64,000 bases of DNA from Pseudoalteromonas sp. 0303 (GTDB lineage Bacteria; Pseudomonadota; Gammaproteobacteria; Enterobacterales; Alteromonadaceae), in the NCBI RefSeq assembly GCF_013349995.1, contig NZ_JABVXF010000008.1, positions 1 to 64,000 on the forward strand. The letters are read 5' to 3'. The position numbers and the translations under genes are program-made. Below, one piece after another: positions 57,674 to 64,000 of this stretch. Below the pieces are notes generated by a model, which saw only the letters and a program-made list of their open reading frames with translations, was not told the DNA's origin and did no database searches. The number at the start of each line of letters is the position of its first letter. Position 1 is the stretch's first letter.

Positions 57674-58260
57674 TCGCAAGCCATTCGCTTTATTTTGAAC
57701 ACACCTTTGAAGCAAACCTTGCAGGGCAAACATTTTCGCATTGCGAATTTGAGCAATGTGAATTTATCGACTGTGACTTTAGCAATAGTCAGTTTGAAAA
57801 CTGTCGGTTCATAGAGTGCGAGTTTAAAAACTGTAATTTAGCTGCCCTTGGACTTAGATACACCTCGCTTGAAGAACTAAGCTTTAAACAGTGTAAATTA
57901 ACCAGCGTGCGCTTTACTGATGTTGATTGGCCGCTACTCGCCAACCGTGCTCCAGTGAGTTTTGTTGGTTGTGAACTTAGCCACAGCAGCTTTTTTGAAC
58001 TTAGTTTAAAAGCTTTAAAAATGCGTAGCTGTTTTGCCAAAGATGTTGATTTTAGACATGCAGATTTATCTTCAGCTGATTTTACTGATACGGACTTTCG
58101 TGACAGCTTGTTCCAACAAACCAACCTCAGTAAGGCTAACTTTATTGGCGCTAGCCACTTTGCTATTGATATAACTGCTAACAATATCAGTAAGGCCAAA
58201 TTTGAACGTTATGCTGCTTTGGATTTATTAGCAGGGCTCGATATAGAGCTGGTGGATTAA
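57670..58260 (+). CDS. Pentapeptide-repeat protein, Qnr-like C-terminus
   Basis: 196 residues from GTG 57670. Tandem pentapeptides A(D/N)LxF-type fill the chain: CEFEQCEFIDCDFSNSQFEN, then after an irregular middle DFRHADLSSADFTDTDFRDS. These build a right-handed beta-helix. The final segment (AKFERYAALDLLAGLDIELV) resembles the C-terminal dimerisation helix region of Qnr proteins, which protect gyrase from quinolones. It is shorter than Qnr (about 215) and its first half is less regular, so Qnr function is a guess. Confidence 0.8.
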   Translation: MIASHSLYFEHTFEANLAGQTFSHCEFEQCEFIDCDFSNSQFENCRFIECEFKNCNLAALGLRYTSLEELSFKQCKLTSVRFTDVDWPLLANRAPVSFVGCELSHSSFFELSLKALKMRSCFAKDVDFRHADLSSADFTDTDFRDSLFQQTNLSKANFIGASHFAIDITANNISKAKFERYAALDLLAGLDIELVD

Positions 58261-58291
58261 ATATTATTGCTACTTAAGGTTAAGGAAAGTT

Positions 58292-58879
58292 ATGGATTTA
58301 AGTCCCATCACCTTAGAAGGTCAATTTGTTAAATTAGTGCCGTTAACGCTTGAGCACCGTGATGCTTTAGTTAGCGCCGCTTCAGATGGAAAGCTTTGGG
58401 AGCTTTGGTTTACCTCAGTGTCCAATGAAGAACGCGTTGACGATTATTTAAGTATGGCGTTTGAACAACAGTCACTTGGTCGCGCATTACCATTTGCTGT
58501 CATCGATAAACACACCGATGAGGTGATAGGCTCAACTCGCTTTTGTAATATCGACAATAAAAACCGCCGTTTAGAAATTGGCTATACCTGGTATGCCAAG
58601 CGTTTTCAGCGTACTGGGGTTAATACTGATTGTAAAAAACTGCTGCTGAGTTATGCATTTGAAACACTTAATGTGATTGCCGTTGAGTTTCGTACTCATT
58701 GGCATAACCAGGCTTCGCGCAATGCCATTGCTCGCTTAGGAGCGAAACAAGATGGGGTGCTTCGAAATCACCAAATAATGGCCGATGGATGCGTACGCGA
58801 CACCGTGGTGTTTTCAATTATTGATGGTGAATGGCCTATGGTTAAACGTAGCTTAGAATTCAAATTAGCGCAGTTATAG
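58292..58879 (+). CDS. GNAT acetyltransferase, RimJ/RimL type
   Basis: 195 residues. LVPLTLEHRDAL, then IGSTRFCNID, RLEIGYTWY, RTGVNTDCKKLLLSYAFE and NQASRNAIARLGAKQDG follow the RimJ/RimL GNAT pattern, with the acetyl-CoA loop modified (QRTGVN in place of Q/RxxGxG/A). AAGGAA precedes ATG 58292. Possible N-terminal or small-molecule acetyltransferase. One base separates it from the next gene. Confidence 0.85.
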   Translation: MDLSPITLEGQFVKLVPLTLEHRDALVSAASDGKLWELWFTSVSNEERVDDYLSMAFEQQSLGRALPFAVIDKHTDEVIGSTRFCNIDNKNRRLEIGYTWYAKRFQRTGVNTDCKKLLLSYAFETLNVIAVEFRTHWHNQASRNAIARLGAKQDGVLRNHQIMADGCVRDTVVFSIIDGEWPMVKRSLEFKLAQL

Positions 58880-58880
58880 T

Positions 58881-59612
58881 ATGTTAAATATTAAAAAGGC
58901 GGCGCTAATGCTCGCGTTAACCCTTAGCGGGCAAACAGCCTTTGCAAATCAAACAGAGACACTGTTTGATACTGAGCGGGCACGCCATATTCCGGTGACC
59001 ATTACAGCAGCCGATAGCAAATGCACGATAAAGACAAAATGCCCCGTGGCGTTTATTGGGGCAGGCTATGGTATGGCACATACAGACTATCAATTTGCCC
59101 AGCAGGCCTTTCATCAGAATGGTTATTTAACGGTTGAAGTTGCTCATGAGTTAAAAGGTGATCCGAGTTTAAACCCAGAGCCACCATACATGACCACACG
59201 CATGGAAAACTGGCACCGTGGTGTACAAACCCTTGAGTTTTTAGCCGTAGAACTTGCAAAGCGTTATCCTGCGTATGACTTTAATCAGCTCACTTTATTT
59301 GGTCACTCAAATGGAGGTGATATTGCAGCATTATATGCCGCTATTTATCCCGCTAAGGTGTCTAAGCTGATCACCCTTGATCATCGCCGTATGCTGATCC
59401 CGCGAAACAAAAATATTGCTGTACTGACACTACGCGGTTGCGATTACCCAGCAGATGACAACGTATTGCTAACGCCGCAAGAGCTCGCTGTATACCCAGT
59501 GACGCAAATTAAGCTTAAAGATTCGCGTCATAACGACATGTATGATGGTGGCCCAAAAGCGCTTGTAGCGCGTATGAGTAAAGAACTTAACGCGTTTTTA
59601 TCCCGCTATTGA
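58881..59612 (+). CDS. Secreted alpha/beta hydrolase
   Basis: 243 residues. A signal peptide (cleavage after FAN near residue 23) and an alpha/beta hydrolase core: FIGAGYGMAHTDY (oxyanion region), LFGHSNGGDIAALYA with nucleophile Ser, TLDHRR and late SRHNDMYDGG with the presumed catalytic His. Substrate unknown. The stop codon is part of a 14-bp palindrome shared with the convergent metallo-beta-lactamase-fold gene. Confidence 0.75.
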   Translation: MLNIKKAALMLALTLSGQTAFANQTETLFDTERARHIPVTITAADSKCTIKTKCPVAFIGAGYGMAHTDYQFAQQAFHQNGYLTVEVAHELKGDPSLNPEPPYMTTRMENWHRGVQTLEFLAVELAKRYPAYDFNQLTLFGHSNGGDIAALYAAIYPAKVSKLITLDHRRMLIPRNKNIAVLTLRGCDYPADDNVLLTPQELAVYPVTQIKLKDSRHNDMYDGGPKALVARMSKELNAFLSRY

Positions 59613-59637
59613 TGCTCAGTTAAAACTGAGCATCAAT
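59608..59637. terminator. 14-bp palindrome containing both convergent stop codons
   Basis: ATTGATGCTCAGTT (59608-59621), AA, AACTGAGCATCAAT (59624-59637). The rightward TGA is at 59610-59612 and the leftward TAA at 59622-59620. No T run adjoins on either side, so it may be a transcript 3'-end stabiliser as well as a terminator. Confidence 0.75.
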
Positions 59638-60507
59638 GTCGCTGCGAAAATTAAAATAGCCCATCTCGACAAGGTTGTTATACACACCCTGAATATTCAG
59701 TGGTAGCCATTGCTGGTACATTTTTAAATGGCTGTATTGAGGCAGGCTTATTTCTTTTTGTAAGGTCGCAAGGTTCTTACCTTTTAACATGCCATCGCGC
59801 ACGGCAGTATGTAAGTCTTGAATATAGTGTAAATAAGAGACAACATCATCGCGGTTGCCAGTATCTGCATGGCCACCTATAAATGCAGCAAACGCAGGTT
59901 CATTTAGCACCGCTTTGGTTGAATGCAGCATGCCGTTAATATCGTAACCAATCAGGTTTTTATATGGCATGCGGCCAAGCACAATCCAATCAACAACATA
60001 AAGTATATTGGCAGGCATAAAACGCATACTGACATTACCTCGGCCATTATTAGGCCCATAATATTTCAGCTGCACGTAACTATCACCTAAATCGACTTTT
60101 AGTGTATCGGTAAATGTAAGATCAGGCAGGGCTGTAGGCACTTTATTTAATTTAAGGTCCTCAGCTGCAAACTGGTGAGCAACGACCGTGGTGTTGTTAT
60201 CGATTAGCTCATTACCGCCCATCGTATGGTCAACATGGCTATGGCTGTACAGCATGTACTTGATTTCGGCGTTAAAGGTTTTCTTGATATAGCTTTTTAA
60301 GTATTTTGCGGCATCGCTATTAATAGGATCAGTCACTAAGGCCTGGTTATCAACAATCATAAAAGCGCTGTGGTAATGGCCAGCACTAAATCGATATACG
60401 TTGTCTTTAATATTTTCGACTTTATAGTTGGCTTGTTCTGCACAGATGGCCTGATTGGTTACGAGTATCAGCACACTGAAAAGTAAGATTTGCAGATTTT
60501 TGAACAT
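59620..60507 (-). CDS. Periplasmic metallo-beta-lactamase-fold protein with a changed metal ligand
   Basis: 295 residues, signal peptide cleaved after ICA (residue 23). HSHVDH (H89, H91, D93, H94) and GGHADTG (H213) are present, and D173 (VVDWIV) is the bridging Asp. Where the family has the third His (GPAHTDGD type, about 154), this protein has GPNNGRGN, so that ligand is Asn. It may bind one metal or have lost hydrolase activity. The closest class I recall is the quinoprotein-relay-like MBL group. An FNR-type site lies 86 bases upstream of its start. Confidence 0.8.
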   Translation of the reverse strand: MFKNLQILLFSVLILVTNQAICAEQANYKVENIKDNVYRFSAGHYHSAFMIVDNQALVTDPINSDAAKYLKSYIKKTFNAEIKYMLYSHSHVDHTMGGNELIDNNTTVVAHQFAAEDLKLNKVPTALPDLTFTDTLKVDLGDSYVQLKYYGPNNGRGNVSMRFMPANILYVVDWIVLGRMPYKNLIGYDINGMLHSTKAVLNEPAFAAFIGGHADTGNRDDVVSYLHYIQDLHTAVRDGMLKGKNLATLQKEISLPQYSHLKMYQQWLPLNIQGVYNNLVEMGYFNFRSDIDAQF

Positions 60508-60592
60508 TAGCGATCCTTGTGCGTTGAAACGTGTCTAGTTGGTCATACCTAAGTTTAGATGATAGTACATATTATACTACTTAAAGGCTTGT

Positions 60593-60606
60593 TTGATCTG
60601 TATCAA
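60593..60606. promoter_or_regulatory. Perfect FNR-type box between divergent genes
   Basis: TTGAT-CTGT-ATCAA equals the FNR consensus TTGAT-N4-ATCAA at all ten positions. It overlaps the -35 region of a leftward promoter with TATAAT at 60576-60571. A rightward -10 box TATAAT (60684-60689) serves the oxygenase gene, 78 bases downstream. FNR or its Alteromonadales homologue EtrA is the candidate binder. Confidence 0.75.
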
Positions 60607-60745
60607 AGTAAAGGAGCTAAGCAAGGTGGGGCGGACATAAGTCCTTATGTTTTTGCCTGTGTTTCTCTATCCTCGCGAAGCGCTATAATGAAGAAATGCT
60701 ATGCTTAGCACAGACTTCTAGAACCTTATTCACTGGAAAAGACAA

Positions 60746-61588
60746 ATGCAACATTTACCTACCGTTGATTATAAAGCGAGCGATGCGGCCGCTCAATTTG
60801 TTGAGTCACTAAGAAACACAGGTTTCGGTGTATTAAAAAACCACCCAATTCCTCAGTCATTAGTTGAGTCTATTTACAAAAATTGGCAAGAATTTTTTAA
60901 TTCTGAGCAAAAGCACGAGTTTTTATTTTCAAAAGAAACACAAGATGGTTACTTCCCACCATCAGTGTCAGAAGTTGCAAAAGGCTTTACCGTTAAAGAT
61001 ATTAAAGAGTACTACCACGTTTATCCAAAAGGCCGTGTTCCAGCACAGCTAGAAGAAGAAATTCGTGAGTACTACCGTTTAGCGAATGAGTTTGCAGCAA
61101 CATTATTAAGCTGGGTTCAAGCTGAGGCACCAGAAGAGGTGCGTGCTAAGTTCTCTATCGACCTTAAAGATATGATTGCTAACTCTGAGCAAACACTCCT
61201 GCGTATTCTTCATTACCCACCAATGACAGGTGATGAAGAGCCAGGCGCAATTCGTGCGGCAGCGCATGGCGACATCAACTTATTAACTGTATTACCTGCG
61301 GCAAATGAGCCAGGTTTACAAGTACAAAAAACAGATGGCGGTTGGTTAGACGTACCATGTGATTTTGGTAACCTGATCATCAATATTGGTGACATGCTAC
61401 AAGAAGCGTCAGGTGGTTACTTCCCATCAACGATTCACCGTGTGATCAACCCAACGGGTAAAGCGTCAACGAAATCACGTATTTCGTTACCATTATTCTT
61501 ACACCCGCGTCCTGATGTTGTGCTTTCTGAGCGCTACACAGCAGACAGCTATTTACAAGAGCGTTTACGCGAACTTGGTGTTAAGTAA
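60746..61588 (+). CDS. 2-oxoglutarate/Fe(II)-dependent oxygenase (isopenicillin N synthase-like)
   Basis: 280 residues. N-terminal DIOX_N region (NTGFGVLKNHPIPQSLV) and the jelly-roll with the iron ligands His-Asp in AAHGDINLLT and His in STIHRV, then KSRISLP, whose Arg binds 2-oxoglutarate. Substrate unknown; the family hydroxylates amino acids, plant hormones and antibiotics. Its use of oxygen makes control by the FNR site 140 bases upstream plausible. A terminator follows. Confidence 0.92.
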   Translation: MQHLPTVDYKASDAAAQFVESLRNTGFGVLKNHPIPQSLVESIYKNWQEFFNSEQKHEFLFSKETQDGYFPPSVSEVAKGFTVKDIKEYYHVYPKGRVPAQLEEEIREYYRLANEFAATLLSWVQAEAPEEVRAKFSIDLKDMIANSEQTLLRILHYPPMTGDEEPGAIRAAAHGDINLLTVLPAANEPGLQVQKTDGGWLDVPCDFGNLIINIGDMLQEASGGYFPSTIHRVINPTGKASTKSRISLPLFLHPRPDVVLSERYTADSYLQERLRELGVK

Positions 61589-61605
61589 AGATTGAGTATG
61601 AGAAC

Positions 61606-61630
61606 AAAGCGGCATTAGAGCCGCTTTTTT
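61606..61630 (+). terminator. Intrinsic terminator after the oxygenase gene
   Basis: AAAGCGGC (61606-61613) / GCCGCTTT (61620-61627) with loop ATTAGA and T run. Confidence 0.9.
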
Positions 61631-61709
61631 TATGCCTAAAATTAGTCTGCTAAGTTCAGAATTAAGTGTTAGTTTGAAAATAATTCCATGCATTATTGAC
61701 TATCCTAGG

Positions 61710-61715
61710 TATAAT
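61710..61715 (+). promoter_or_regulatory. -10 box of the rhlE promoter
   Basis: Perfect TATAAT preceded by TAGG, 45 bases before ATG 61761. No clear -35 at 17 bases. Confidence 0.5.
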
Positions 61716-61760
61716 GCGCGCACTTCGCCGAATCGGCTGAATTTTTTAAAGAGAGATAGT

Positions 61761-63209
61761 ATGAGTTTTGATGGGTTAGGTTTATCACCAGCTTTAGTAA
61801 ATGCAGTTTTAGAAAAGGGCTATGAAGCACCTACGCCTATTCAATCACAAGCTATCCCTGCGATCATTGAAGGCCGCGATGTTATGGCCGCAGCGCAAAC
61901 TGGTACAGGTAAAACAGCAGGGTTTACACTGCCGTTAATTGAGCGTTTGTCTAAGGGCCCTAAAGCGGGTGGCAATAAAGTACGTGCATTAGTATTGGCT
62001 CCTACCCGTGAGCTGGCCTTACAAGTAAGCGAAAATGTTGAGCAATATGCTAAGCATTCAAATGTGAGCTCATTTGTTGTTTATGGTGGCGTTAAAATTA
62101 ATCCGCAAATGATGCGCCTTCGTAAAGGTGTTGATATTTTAGTTGCCACACCTGGTCGTTTATTAGATCTACACAACCAAAATGCTGTTAAGTTTGATGA
62201 TTTAGAAGTGCTGATCCTTGATGAAGCCGACCGTATGCTTGATATGGGCTTTATTCATGACATCAAACGTATCATTGCTAAATTGCCTGCTAAACGTCAA
62301 AATCTGATGTTCTCGGCGACTTTCTCTGATGAAATTCGTGAACTTGCAAAAGGGCTCATTAACGACCCCGTTGAAATTTCAGTCGCGGCAAAAAACACCA
62401 CAGCTAAAACGGTTGCTCAATCTGTTTATGCGGTAGATAAATCACGCAAAACAGCATTACTTAGCCATTTGATCCGTACCAATGATTGGCAACAAGTATT
62501 AGTATTTTGCCGTACCAAGCATGGTGCAAACCGTTTAGTTAAGCAGCTTGAACGCGATGATATTGTGGGTGCTGCCATTCACGGTAATAAATCGCAAGGC
62601 GCTCGCGTTAAGGCACTCGAAGGCTTTAAATCCGGTGAAGTGCGCGTATTAGTGGCAACCGACATCGTTGCTCGTGGCCTAGATATTGTTGAGCTACCTC
62701 ACGTTGTTAACTACGATTTACCGAATATTTATGAAGATTACGTTCACCGTATTGGCCGTACAGGCCGAGCGGGTGCATCGGGTCATGCTATATCGTTTGT
62801 AACAGCAGATGATGCCGACGATTTATATGGTATTGAGCGCTTTATTGGTGAGCTTATTCCGCGTGCAACCGAAGCAGGTTTTGAGCCAAGCAAACCAGTT
62901 GCTGAAAAGCCACTAGATACGCGTCCAATCAAGCCGAAAAAACCAAAGAAACCGAAAAAGCCAAAAGCACCAGCTCAAGATGGTCAAGGTGCAGCAAAAC
63001 CTGCACAAAAGCCAAAACCTAAATCGCAAAAGCGACCTTCACAAGGTAAGTGGCAGGGTAAGGGTAAAGAGCAGGGCCAAAACCAAAAAGGCGCTAACAA
63101 CGGGAATAAATCGAATAACACTAAACCAGCAGGTAATAAACCTGCGGGTAATCGCCAGCGTGTATCGGGACCATCTCGCCCAAGACGTAAACCCGCTGCG
63201 GATAGTTAA
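61761..63209 (+). CDS. rhlE: DEAD-box RNA helicase RhlE
   Basis: ATP-dependent RNA helicase used in ribosome assembly and mRNA decay. 482 residues from ATG 61761 (AGAGAG upstream; the frame upstream to 61632 is not conserved text). All motifs are present: Q motif [18 protein letters not shown] (I), PTRELALQ (Ia), TPGRLLDL (Ib), LDEADRM (II), SATFS (III), RGLDI (V) and [10 protein letters not shown] (VI). The basic tail has repeated [14 protein letters not shown] and Gln/Asn-rich text, typical of RhlE C-termini that bind RNA. Confidence 0.95.
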   Translation: MSFDGLGLSPALVNAVLEKGYEAPTPIQSQAIPAIIEGRDVMAAAQTGTGKTAGFTLPLIERLSKGPKAGGNKVRALVLAPTRELALQVSENVEQYAKHSNVSSFVVYGGVKINPQMMRLRKGVDILVATPGRLLDLHNQNAVKFDDLEVLILDEADRMLDMGFIHDIKRIIAKLPAKRQNLMFSATFSDEIRELAKGLINDPVEISVAAKNTTAKTVAQSVYAVDKSRKTALLSHLIRTNDWQQVLVFCRTKHGANRLVKQLERDDIVGAAIHGNKSQGARVKALEGFKSGEVRVLVATDIVARGLDIVELPHVVNYDLPNIYEDYVHRIGRTGRAGASGHAISFVTADDADDLYGIERFIGELIPRATEAGFEPSKPVAEKPLDTRPIKPKKPKKPKKPKAPAQDGQGAAKPAQKPKPKSQKRPSQGKWQGKGKEQGQNQKGANNGNKSNNTKPAGNKPAGNRQRVSGPSRPRRKPAADS

Positions 63210-63223
63210 TAACAGTTAAAACA

Positions 63224-63247
63224 AAAAACGCGCAATTGCGCGTTTTT
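63224..63247. terminator. Bidirectional terminator between rhlE and DUF3307
   Basis: AAAAACGCGCAATTGCGCGTTTTT is a perfect palindrome of 24 bases with T runs on both strands, 15 bases after the rhlE stop and 15 bases from the convergent stop. Confidence 0.92.
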
Positions 63248-63261
63248 GTTTTTCTAAGCGA

Positions 63262-64000
63262 TTAAACGAGTTTAATGCAATATAAGGTGGCGACACCAAT
63301 AAAGAGTGTTACGGTGACACTTAACAAAGTGCCCAGCATGACATATTCAGTGAGTTGTTTTTCGCTACTTTCTTTTAAATCACCAAATCGGAAGATAGAC
63401 TTGGCCGCTAGCAGAAAGCCCACGCCGCCGTATTCACCTAGCAAGATAAAGCTCAACATCAACACTCGTTCGAGCAAGCCAATAAAATGCCCCGCAGCAG
63501 GAATACTGCCTTCATTGTTTATCTGAATATTGATTTTCTCTAGCATCATGCGAATAAACACAGAGCTTGGGTTGAGCACCAACAAATAAGCTGCAATAAC
63601 AAACAAGGTATCGAGGGCAATCAGCTTTTGCCACGCTAAGCTATAAAATTCATTCTTATCACTAAGCCAAACGCTTAGCATTACAATCACAACAAGATGT
63701 GCCAACTGGTCGAGTAAAAACGGCACTACGCCTTTACTTGAATACGACTTTGCCAAGTCAATGACATAGTGGCTTAGCATAATCGCAACCGTTGCTAACA
63801 ATACACGAGAGAACTCTTGCCAGCCGTAAGTGTATTCCCATAGTGTGAGCACAGATAAAGAGGTCACGCCGTGTGTTAATACGTGCAAATAGAGCTTACT
63901 GGCACGAAAGTGACGGTTGTTTCTATCGTGCACCCAGCTCATTGGCTGCCAATAAAAGTCTGCAAGTAAGTGGCCCAGTACTAACGCGGTGAGTAATAGA
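63262..64000 (-). CDS. DUF3307 membrane protein (partial, start outside the window)
   Basis: The frame stays open to the right edge. Upstream of the internal ATG at 63942 it reads LVLGHLLADFYWQPMSWV, the conserved start of DUF3307, so that ATG is internal and the gene begins beyond 64000. About 245 residues are visible, with several membrane helices: SHYVIDLAKSY and LDQLAHL are family motifs. Such proteins often stand next to SatD-type regulators, which would lie outside. Function unknown. Confidence 0.85.
   Translation of the reverse strand, partial: LLLTALVLGHLLADFYWQPMSWVHDRNNRHFRASKLYLHVLTHGVTSLSVLTLWEYTYGWQEFSRVLLATVAIMLSHYVIDLAKSYSSKGVVPFLLDQLAHLVVIVMLSVWLSDKNEFYSLAWQKLIALDTLFVIAAYLLVLNPSSVFIRMMLEKINIQINNEGSIPAAGHFIGLLERVLMLSFILLGEYGGVGFLLAAKSIFRFGDLKESSEKQLTEYVMLGTLLSVTVTLFIGVATLYCIKLV

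Overview
The window reads as a chromosomal segment of a marine gammaproteobacterium of the order Alteromonadales, most probably Pseudoalteromonas. This is inferred from an AT-rich base composition (judged by eye), the protein families present (CysB, MetR, CmoA/CmoB, TIGR03503, DUF3334, single-chain SdaA, stand-alone leucine dehydrogenase) and repeat types I associate with that genus. No search could be run, so the genus is an inference. Almost all of the window is vertically inherited core genome; the accessory or decaying parts are small.

Layout. 1-1.8 kb: window edge with the tail of a transposase-like gene, a GNAT acetyltransferase and a small lipoprotein. 1.9-4.7 kb: speA-speB (arginine to agmatine to putrescine). 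4.8-12.2 kb: mltD, gloB, a SAM methyltransferase, rnhA, dnaQ, then four identical tRNA-Asp genes behind one strong promoter. This order matches mltD-gloB-yafS-rnhA-dnaQ-aspV of E. coli, with a persulfide-dioxygenase-like gene and a TIGR03503 gene inserted. 12.2-15.8 kb: a 12-copy heptanucleotide repeat before a membrane-anchored XRE regulator, a Sel1 protein, a purine permease and a coiled-coil membrane protein. 16.1-22.3 kb: cysB, sdaA-nudL-pabB, class I fumarase. 22.7-31.8 kb: leucine dehydrogenase, a CAT-like acetyltransferase, a large sensor diguanylate cyclase, MtfA peptidase and a TolB-propeller/amidohydrolase fusion.

31.8-38 kb is the most eventful part: a TetR relic, a small basic protein, ybgI, elyC directly behind a MITE-like element that seems to supply its Shine-Dalgarno sequence, metR with a MetJ-type operator on its promoter, two neighbouring hydrolase genes damaged by deletions, ychJ, and a SulA-like gene behind a LexA box and a TATACAG array.

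38-64 kb: an S9 peptidase, a two-gene ABC transporter, fadE (with a FadR-like palindrome), yafJ, the purM-purN-DUF3108 operon, cmoA-cmoB, a CheX-like DUF3334 gene, a second diguanylate cyclase, DUF5924, YgjP-type peptidase, a YecE/DUF72 gene, aspS, a pentapeptide-repeat protein with a Qnr-like C-terminus, a GNAT, two secreted hydrolases (one a metallo-beta-lactamase-fold protein lacking a zinc ligand), a perfect FNR box, a 2-oxoglutarate oxygenase, rhlE, and the start-truncated end of a DUF3307 gene.

Annotation pattern: many start codons were moved inward from the longest ORF on Shine-Dalgarno and family evidence (rnhA, cmoA, aspS, rhlE, ybgI and others). Several convergent gene pairs share terminator hairpins whose arms are coding DNA. 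I found no CRISPR array, prophage, complete insertion sequence, rRNA or recognisable riboswitch, and no clearly new multi-gene system. The best leads are the regulatory features of the 31.8-38 kb region and the FNR box near 60.6 kb.
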